NCBI GenBank assembly: GCA_035503915.1
Contig: DATJSU010000016.1
Span: 1-5,798, forward strand
Origin: DATJMJ01 sp035503915
Lineage (GTDB): Bacteria > Actinomycetota > Acidimicrobiia > Acidimicrobiales > Palsa-688
Direction: 5' to 3'
Length of the DNA stretch: 5,798 bases
Part shown: in pieces, positions 1-4,392 of the stretch
Layout: each line of letters begins with the position of its first letter
Numbering within the stretch: position 1 is the stretch's first letter
The notes under the pieces: model-generated
Told to the model about the DNA's origin: nothing
The model's database searches: none
Seen by the model: only the letters and a program-made list of their open reading frames with translations
Position numbers and translations under genes: made by a program

Positions 1-372
1 CGCCACCGTCGGCGTGTCGATGGCCGCGGCCCGGGCCATATCGGTCACTGCCGGCGTCCCGTTGTGGAGCACTTTCGCCAGCCCGGGCACGGCCCCGCGC
101 CTGCCCGTCCCTCACTTCAACGTCGTCAACGGCGGCGTGCACGCCCCGAACGAGCTGGATTTCCGGGAGTTCATGCTCGCCCCGCTCGGTGCCCCGAGCG
201 AAGCGGAGGCCGTGCGGGCTGGGGCCGAGGTCTACGCGGCACTGAAACCGAGGACTCCTTTATCGCCGACCTTGCGGTGGGCACCGGCTGCGGCCAATGC
301 TCAGCTCGGGCGAGGAGCCTTCGCCGACATGCGCGAGATTTGCCCTGGCAGTTTTGCGGTCGCCGCCCCTGA
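1..372 (+). pseudogene. eno: Enolase (phosphopyruvate hydratase) remnant, internally deleted and frameshifted
   Basis: Enolase interconverts 2-phosphoglycerate and phosphoenolpyruvate in cytosolic glycolysis. From base 2 the frame reads ATVGVSMAAARA, then LPVPHFNVVNGGVH and LDFREFMLAPLGAPS, ending in AEVYAALK at 247. This is the central part of an enolase, roughly residues 110-200 of a ~430-residue family. It keeps the active-site His (140-142) and the Glu of the REFM motif. From 244, one frame away, it reads ETEDSFIADLAVGTGCGQ, which is the enolase C-terminal SGETED...GQ motif. About 170 residues between them are absent, including the three metal-binding acidic residues and the catalytic Lys. 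The IKTG-type Lys segment after GQ is also missing, and a stop is reached at 370-372. The PHFNVVNGGVHAPN wording resembles the secondary enolase-like copy of actinomycetes more than housekeeping enolase; that is from memory. The N-terminus lies outside the window. It cannot make active enolase. An assembly error is the alternative explanation. Confidence 0.88.
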
Positions 373-395
373 GCGGGTTGGTCGGGTCTGCCGCG

Positions 396-2015
396 CTAGG
401 AGCGGGCTCGGCATTGGCGGTCCTGGGTGGCGCCCGTAAACCGGCCCTCGGGGCTCTTGTGCTGAGGGGCGTCCAGCGCCTCGGCCGTTGAGGGCACGTT
501 GCCGCCGGCCTTGTCCCCGAATATCCGCAGGTAGAGGTCGTCTCCGTAACTGGTCGCGAGAGGGCGTCCCTCGAGCAGTCGGAACGTCCTCTGGCCGCTC
601 GGCAAACGCTCTGCCCGTAGGAACAGGGCCTGGTCTCCTGAGCAGTCATGAAGAGTACGAGCCAGGTGGGACAGGTGAGTCACGAGGACCACCCTGACCC
701 CACGTTCGCTCAGGGCCCGCACAACGTGAAGGCCGATCTCCGAGCCCTCCCTTTCGTTGGTGGAAGCTAACGGCTCGTTGAACAGGACCATGCAGCTCCC
801 CGACAGGCTCGGGGCAAGCTCGCTCAGGCGGGCCAGTTCCTCGTCGAGCCTGCCTCGTCCCACGCCATCGTCTTCGGGGGCTTTGAAATGAGTGAAAACG
901 CCACGGCAGAGGCTCGCCTCATAGGAAGTGGCCGTGACGAACATGCCGGACTGCATCATCAACTGTGCCAAGCCCAAGGCGCGCAGGAAGGTGGACTTGC
1001 CTCCTTGGTTGGCGCCGGTGATAACGACCACTGCCCTGCCGTCAGCACGCAGGTCGTTGCCCACAACCGCCTCGTTTTGCAGCAAGCTCAGGCCGGGATC
1101 GTAAAGTCCGCGAGCGCTGAGCCTGACCTCCCCCTCGGGTGCCGGCTCAGGGAGGCAAGTCGCCCCCCCCTTGGCGGACAGGCGCAACTGAAGGTTCAGC
1201 GCGCCTAGGTAGAAGGCCAGCTCGGCTCGCAATGCCTCGAAGAAGCCGCGCACATCGTCGGCTGCCCGCCTTACGGTGGCAGCCAGCGGAGCTATGCCTC
1301 TCGCCTGCATGTCCTCCAACGCCTGCATGCCCGCTTCATTGCGAGGGTGGATCTCAAAACCGGTCTCGGCGTCCCCTCCAGATCGGGCCCAGCTCCAAAG
1401 AGAGCGCCTGTGCCGCTCGGGCGGTAGGCGCAACGCGTAGTTGCCCGGTTTGTTCCCCTCAATGAGCTGGGCGCTGAGCAAGGTGCCGTGGTCGAACCGG
1501 AGCAGGGCCAGGTGGGCTCGCAGTTCAGAAAGGTACTGGTCGCTCAACTCCTCGCGAAGCGTGCGGAACAGAGCCGTGAAGGCCTCCGAGCTAAAAGCTC
1601 TAGCCCTGTCGTCCTCGGCGACCGCCCGCACCCGCTTCAATGCCGGCAGGCAAAGCTCGAGGACATCAAGCGAGCTGGCGAGCATGGAGATCGGGCGCTC
1701 ACCACGCCACAGGCTCTTACCCTCCTCGAGCACCGCCTCTGCCGTGCGGTACATCTCCCTCACCCCTTCGGGCCACCGAGCGCAGTCGCGGAGCACCGCC
1801 TGGCGGTAGCGGACAGCCGCCGGCGAGGTAAGGCCCGAGAGCATAGCGAGCCGCGAGACCTCGAAGATGTAGCTGTCGCCCGACGCCATCGCACCCAACA
1901 CGGTCGGGAGGTCGAGGTCCTGCTCGAGGGCCGACACCACTGGGGAGACCCCCCTTGGCGGAGGCCGCCCTACGAGGCCGAAGTCGCGGTCCTCGAACAT
2001 GAGCCTGCACCTCAT
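396..2015 (-). CDS. MutS-like ATPase, type A (MutS core plus domain V, no mismatch-binding domain)
   Basis: This 539-residue protein belongs to the MutS-type ABC ATPases; its cellular role is unknown. The N-terminus (MRCRLMFEDRDF) goes straight into a helical core (about 30-285), with no domain I Phe-x-Glu mismatch reader. The ATPase domain shows a CLPEP motif at 287, GND at 319-321, Walker A GANQGGKST at 334-342 (bases 990-1016), GxFV and VFTHF around 357-377, and an RLDEELARLSEL signature-like segment at 389-400. Walker B is CMVLFNEP at 408-415, with Asn in place of the usual Asp before the catalytic Glu. A D-loop ASTNEREGSE and a VTH switch (His447) follow. The start at 2015 overlaps the stop of the upstream type B gene as ATGA, which suggests translational coupling and equal expression. 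The conserved part appears to end at LYLRIFG (~500). The last ~39 residues are a polar tail next to the decayed enolase. Pfam MutS_V membership is inferred from motifs. Confidence 0.9.
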   Translation of the reverse strand: MRCRLMFEDRDFGLVGRPPPRGVSPVVSALEQDLDLPTVLGAMASGDSYIFEVSRLAMLSGLTSPAAVRYRQAVLRDCARWPEGVREMYRTAEAVLEEGKSLWRGERPISMLASSLDVLELCLPALKRVRAVAEDDRARAFSSEAFTALFRTLREELSDQYLSELRAHLALLRFDHGTLLSAQLIEGNKPGNYALRLPPERHRRSLWSWARSGGDAETGFEIHPRNEAGMQALEDMQARGIAPLAATVRRAADDVRGFFEALRAELAFYLGALNLQLRLSAKGGATCLPEPAPEGEVRLSARGLYDPGLSLLQNEAVVGNDLRADGRAVVVITGANQGGKSTFLRALGLAQLMMQSGMFVTATSYEASLCRGVFTHFKAPEDDGVGRGRLDEELARLSELAPSLSGSCMVLFNEPLASTNEREGSEIGLHVVRALSERGVRVVLVTHLSHLARTLHDCSGDQALFLRAERLPSGQRTFRLLEGRPLATSYGDDLYLRIFGDKAGGNVPSTAEALDAPQHKSPEGRFTGATQDRQCRARS

Positions 2016-3565
2016 GGGGCGACGCGCTCTTTCAGCCGCTCGTAAGAGAGCCCGTATTTCTCCGCCAATGCGGCGGCGTAAGCGCGCCCATCGGCCGGTC
2101 TACGGACCAGCTTGTAGGTGCGGACTGAGGGGTCGTTCGGGCTGACCGTCGCCACCATGCTGACAACGGCCTCGCTGAGGGAGGCGAGCTCGTCGACGAA
2201 AGTCACGTAGACACTGAGTGCCTCGAGCTCGACCACCTCTTGCAGGAGCCGTCTGCCTAGGCAGGCAGCATCGTCGCTGGTCGTGGAGGTGAAGATCTCG
2301 TTGAAGATGAAGATGCTCCTCGCCGTGGCAGCGTTGAGGGCGGAGCGGGCGCGCACGAGGTCGTCTTCGAGCGCACCGCGAAGTTCGGATGGGCGCTCTC
2401 GCCTTGCGAAGTGCGTGAAGATCTGGTCGGGGAGCGGGACCCTGACGGCCGTGCCCGGCACTGGGCAGCCCAGCGAGGCGAGGTAGTGCAGCTGGCCGAC
2501 CATCCGGGCGAAGGTCGTCTTGCCCCCTTGGTTAGGCCCCGTCACGACGAAGACGTGTTCGCCGGGTTGGAAGTGGAGGTCATTGCTCACCACGGGCACG
2601 CCGCGTTGGACGAGATGACCGGCGAGCGCCAGGTCGAAGGCGCCCGAGACCGATAACTGGTCTGCGCTGTCCACGAGCTGCGGGTAACAGAAACCGAGGC
2701 CGGCCAACCTTAGCCGGTTTATGTGCTCCAGGAAGGCGACGTAGAAATATGCCTCTTCATCCAGGCCTACGACAGTGCTGTCCAAGAACTCGTCATGCAC
2801 TTCACAGAAGCGGGCAAGCCGGGCGAAGACCTCGGGATAATGCTTAGCGACGAGGTCGAGCACCCGCGCTTCGACATGGTCGAGACCCTGGTTGTCGTCG
2901 ATCTGCGGGCCCGGCCCGTGAGCCGACCCTGGAGCCGCCGGTGCGAAGCGGGCGAAAGCCTCCTCGACTTGGGGACCGCAGTCGGCCTCTCCTCGGAACG
3001 GGCTGACCTGAACCTTGCCCCCCTCGACGTGCACGCAGTACGTCACCCCAGCCAGAGCGTCGGAGCACTGGCGGGAGTCGCCCGCCAAGGTGCTGAACGA
3101 CCACGACCGTACGTAGGCCGCGAGGTAGTCGCTCGCTGCCCGTAGGCCTCGAGACCGAGGCCCTGCGGCATCGAAAGCCCGTTGGAGCGCCGTGACCGCG
3201 TCGCAATAAGCAAGCGCGGCGTCCAGGTGCCACCGCTGCTGCTCGTGGGCGTAGTTGGCCCTGCGCGAGCGGGCTAGGCGTCCCTTGACGGTGCGCATCC
3301 GGGCCGTGAACCTGACGACCTCGGCGAACAGAGCAGTGCCGTCTAGGTCCTGGAACACCTCGTGGCGGAACGCGATCTCCTCTCGGTTGCGCAGCGGCAG
3401 GTAGAAGACGCTCTCCAGCTCTGAACCGGGGTGCGCCTGGACGACCCGGGCCACGACTTGGTCCAGGTTGAGGTCATAGAAGTGGTCGGGCACCGTCGGG
3501 TGCTCAGCGCCAGGGTGTGCTTCGGCTTGTTCGAAGAGGATGCTGACGGACGGCGCAGGCTCCAT
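2012..3565 (-). CDS. MutS-like ATPase, type B, probable partner of the type A protein
   Basis: About 517 residues, counted from the ATG at 3565. The MutS core starts at SVSILFEQ and DLNLDQVV, followed by helical segments with YCDAV and YCVHVEGGKV. The ATPase domain has a CYP motif (Cys293), SND at 327-329, and Walker A GPNQGGKTT at 343-351 (bases 2513-2539). Next come GCPVPG and IFTHF, a LEDDLVRARSAL segment, Walker B IFIFNE (bases 2297-2314, Asn for Asp), and D-loop TSTTSDDA. The switch is VTFVDEL, with Phe where MutS has His. The C-terminus (RRPADGRAY, EKYGLSYERLKERV) looks complete. No domain I or Smr domain is present. It is clearly paralogous to the plus-strand gene at 4393, but a stretch (~205-228) that reads FKQGAVKDY there is an unrelated Pro/Gly-rich sequence here. 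An in-frame ATG at 3580 is an equal start candidate. The one at 3655 would overlap the upstream gene by 59 bases. Neither close start has a strong ribosome binding site, so coupling to the upstream stop (3597) is likely. Confidence 0.9.
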   Translation of the reverse strand: MEPAPSVSILFEQAEAHPGAEHPTVPDHFYDLNLDQVVARVVQAHPGSELESVFYLPLRNREEIAFRHEVFQDLDGTALFAEVVRFTARMRTVKGRLARSRRANYAHEQQRWHLDAALAYCDAVTALQRAFDAAGPRSRGLRAASDYLAAYVRSWSFSTLAGDSRQCSDALAGVTYCVHVEGGKVQVSPFRGEADCGPQVEEAFARFAPAAPGSAHGPGPQIDDNQGLDHVEARVLDLVAKHYPEVFARLARFCEVHDEFLDSTVVGLDEEAYFYVAFLEHINRLRLAGLGFCYPQLVDSADQLSVSGAFDLALAGHLVQRGVPVVSNDLHFQPGEHVFVVTGPNQGGKTTFARMVGQLHYLASLGCPVPGTAVRVPLPDQIFTHFARRERPSELRGALEDDLVRARSALNAATARSIFIFNEIFTSTTSDDAACLGRRLLQEVVELEALSVYVTFVDELASLSEAVVSMVATVSPNDPSVRTYKLVRRPADGRAYAAALAEKYGLSYERLKERVAP

Positions 3566-3596
3566 GCGGCCCCCATCCATGCGACCCGGGCCTGAG

Positions 3597-4139
3597 TCAG
3601 CCCACGGCCGCGTTGCGTTCACAGATGACCGCCCATCGGGCCTCCTCCCAGGCATTTACCAGCTCGGGTAGCATCGGGTGCAGCTCAGCCAGTGACCTTG
3701 GCACGATGTCGTAGGCGTCGTCGGGGAAGAGCCTCATCGCAGCCCGGTCTCGTCGCGCCGCGGGGACACCGGCTCGTGCCAGCACACCGGCTGGGTAGGC
3801 CCCCGCCTCTTGTAGTACCGCGACGAGACGTGGCTGCGCGGGCCGCGCGTCTCCCACTGCTGCCAGGACCTCCCAGACCTTGCGCTGCACGAACTCCGCC
3901 GCTTGCCAGCCGACGAGCTCGGAACTGCGTAACAGCACCTTCGACGCCTCGGCACCGAGCGTCCAGTACGGCCCAGCCCGGGCTTTCCCGTTGGCCACGC
4001 CGCGTTCGACGCAGCGACGCACCCAGTCGGGCACAGCTATGGCCACACGGAGGGCGAGGAGCCGCGCCAAGCGCTCCAGTTCTTCTTCCGCGCCGATGCT
4101 AACCCCCCTTCCGCCAGGACCGGCGACACCGTCAACCAC
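3597..4139 (-). CDS. Uncharacterised 180-residue protein, first gene of the minus-strand operon
   Basis: I do not recognise the family. The start is GTG at 4139, preceded by AAGGGAGG with a five-base gap on the minus strand, which is a strong ribosome binding site. The protein is probably soluble and helix-rich. It has a Leu/Ala/Arg-rich N-terminal helix (ELERLARLLALRVAIAVP), then PDWVRRCVERG and GPYWTLGAEASKVLLRSSE. A basic middle with VGWQAAEFVQRKVWEVL follows, then a C-terminal part with LFPDDAYDIVPRSLAELHP and a Trp-containing end (NAWEEARWAVICERNAAV). No signal peptide, long membrane segment, Cys cluster or helix-turn-helix is apparent. It ends 31 bases before the preferred type B start (16 before the alternative), so it is almost certainly cotranscribed with the two MutS-like genes. 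Codon usage matches theirs. A role as accessory or adaptor of the ATPase pair is suggested only by position. Confidence 0.75.
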   Translation of the reverse strand: MVDGVAGPGGRGVSIGAEEELERLARLLALRVAIAVPDWVRRCVERGVANGKARAGPYWTLGAEASKVLLRSSELVGWQAAEFVQRKVWEVLAAVGDARPAQPRLVAVLQEAGAYPAGVLARAGVPAARRDRAAMRLFPDDAYDIVPRSLAELHPMLPELVNAWEEARWAVICERNAAVG

Positions 4140-4148
4140 CGAGGCCTC

Positions 4149-4154
4149 CCTTGA
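4149..4154 (-). promoter_or_regulatory. Ribosome binding site supporting the GTG start at 4139
   Basis: On the minus strand the bases just upstream of 4139 read CAAGGGAGGCCTCG followed by GTG. The AGGGAGG run sits five bases from the start and is a near-ideal Shine-Dalgarno match. It favours GTG 4139 over internal starts for the unknown 180-residue protein. The exact edges of the site are approximate. Confidence 0.5.
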
Positions 4155-4166
4155 CCCAAATTTGGG
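4155..4166. repeat. Perfect 12-bp palindrome CCCAAATTTGGG
   Basis: The sequence CCCAAATTTGGG is its own reverse complement and is an AT-centred island in otherwise GC-rich DNA. It lies immediately upstream of the ribosome binding site of the minus-strand operon. That places it in the 5' leader or near the promoter. A dimeric repressor site is a reasonable guess, but nothing in the window identifies the regulator. Confidence 0.45.
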
Positions 4167-4194
4167 CTAGGGACCGTCAGCCGCTCGGCACTTC

Positions 4195-4211
4195 GACCAA
4201 CCAGGTTGGTC
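4195..4211. repeat. Perfect 17-bp inverted repeat GACCAACC-A-GGTTGGTC
   Basis: Two 8-base arms that are exact reverse complements flank a single A. A second, nested pair (CCAGG at 4201-4205 and CCTGG at 4211-4215) overlaps it. With a one-base centre it suits a dimeric DNA-binding protein better than an RNA hairpin, although a shortened stem with a larger loop could form. It sits 56 bases upstream of the minus-strand operon start, in the shared divergent region, so it is an operator candidate for one or both units. Confidence 0.5.
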
Positions 4212-4295
4212 CTGGCGGGGCCCATCACCAGGCGCTTCGGCGCGCTCCAATGTTAGCTCGGCTCCGAAGCCCACCGGGCGCCCCGGAGGCGGCGG

Positions 4296-4301
4296 TAGAA
4301 T
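4296..4301 (+). promoter_or_regulatory. Possible -10 element (TAGAAT) for the plus-strand MutS-like gene
   Basis: TAGAAT matches the TANNNT-type -10 of high-GC bacteria and five of six bases of TATAAT. It would start transcription near 4308, giving a leader of about 85 bases before the ATG at 4393. There is no recognisable -35 at the expected distance (the bases there are ACCGGG), so this is a weak call. On the opposite strand a TAACAT hexamer (4250-4255) could similarly serve the minus-strand operon, also without a clear -35. Confidence 0.22.
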
Positions 4302-4379
4302 GTCAGCTAGGCGATGAAGCTCGCCTTTGAGTGCGCTGGCCGGCGCCGATGGCTTCTGCTGCAGGTTGAACTGTCGAGC

Positions 4380-4386
4380 AAAGGAG
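4380..4386 (+). promoter_or_regulatory. Ribosome binding site AAAGGAG for the gene starting at 4393
   Basis: AAAGGAG lies six bases before ATG 4393. It fixes the start of the right-hand MutS-like gene, whose reading frame is open back to a TGA at 4315-4317 and has no earlier ATG. It argues against the competing ATG at 4314, which is in another frame. Confidence 0.7.
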
Positions 4387-4392
4387 CTGGCG

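Larger units (their letters stand above)
4140..4392. other. Divergent intergenic region between the minus-strand operon and the plus-strand MutS-like gene
   Basis: These 253 bases separate the GTG start at 4139 (minus) from the ATG at 4393 (plus), so both transcription units must be driven from here. The region holds two perfect inverted repeats near the minus-strand gene (4155-4166 and 4195-4211) and a TAGAAT hexamer at 4296. I see no convincing coding content: the short frames crossing it run on as out-of-frame shadows of flanking genes. No tRNA or obvious intrinsic terminator is seen. Confidence 0.7.

Noticed and set aside
14..439. A continuous 141-residue frame that could be read as a short enolase-like protein
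   Set aside because: Only its first ~78 residues match enolase. The rest is out-of-frame sequence, while the true enolase C-terminus lies in another frame, so it is a broken gene.
396..4139. Anti-phage defence operon interpretation
   Set aside because: No nuclease, helicase, toxin or other effector is visible, and there are no mobile-element marks; the gene set alone does not support it.
4274..4286. CCGGG-CGC-CCCGG hairpin as a terminator or riboswitch element
   Set aside because: The stem is only five base pairs, has no T-run, and lies in very GC-rich DNA where such pairs are common.
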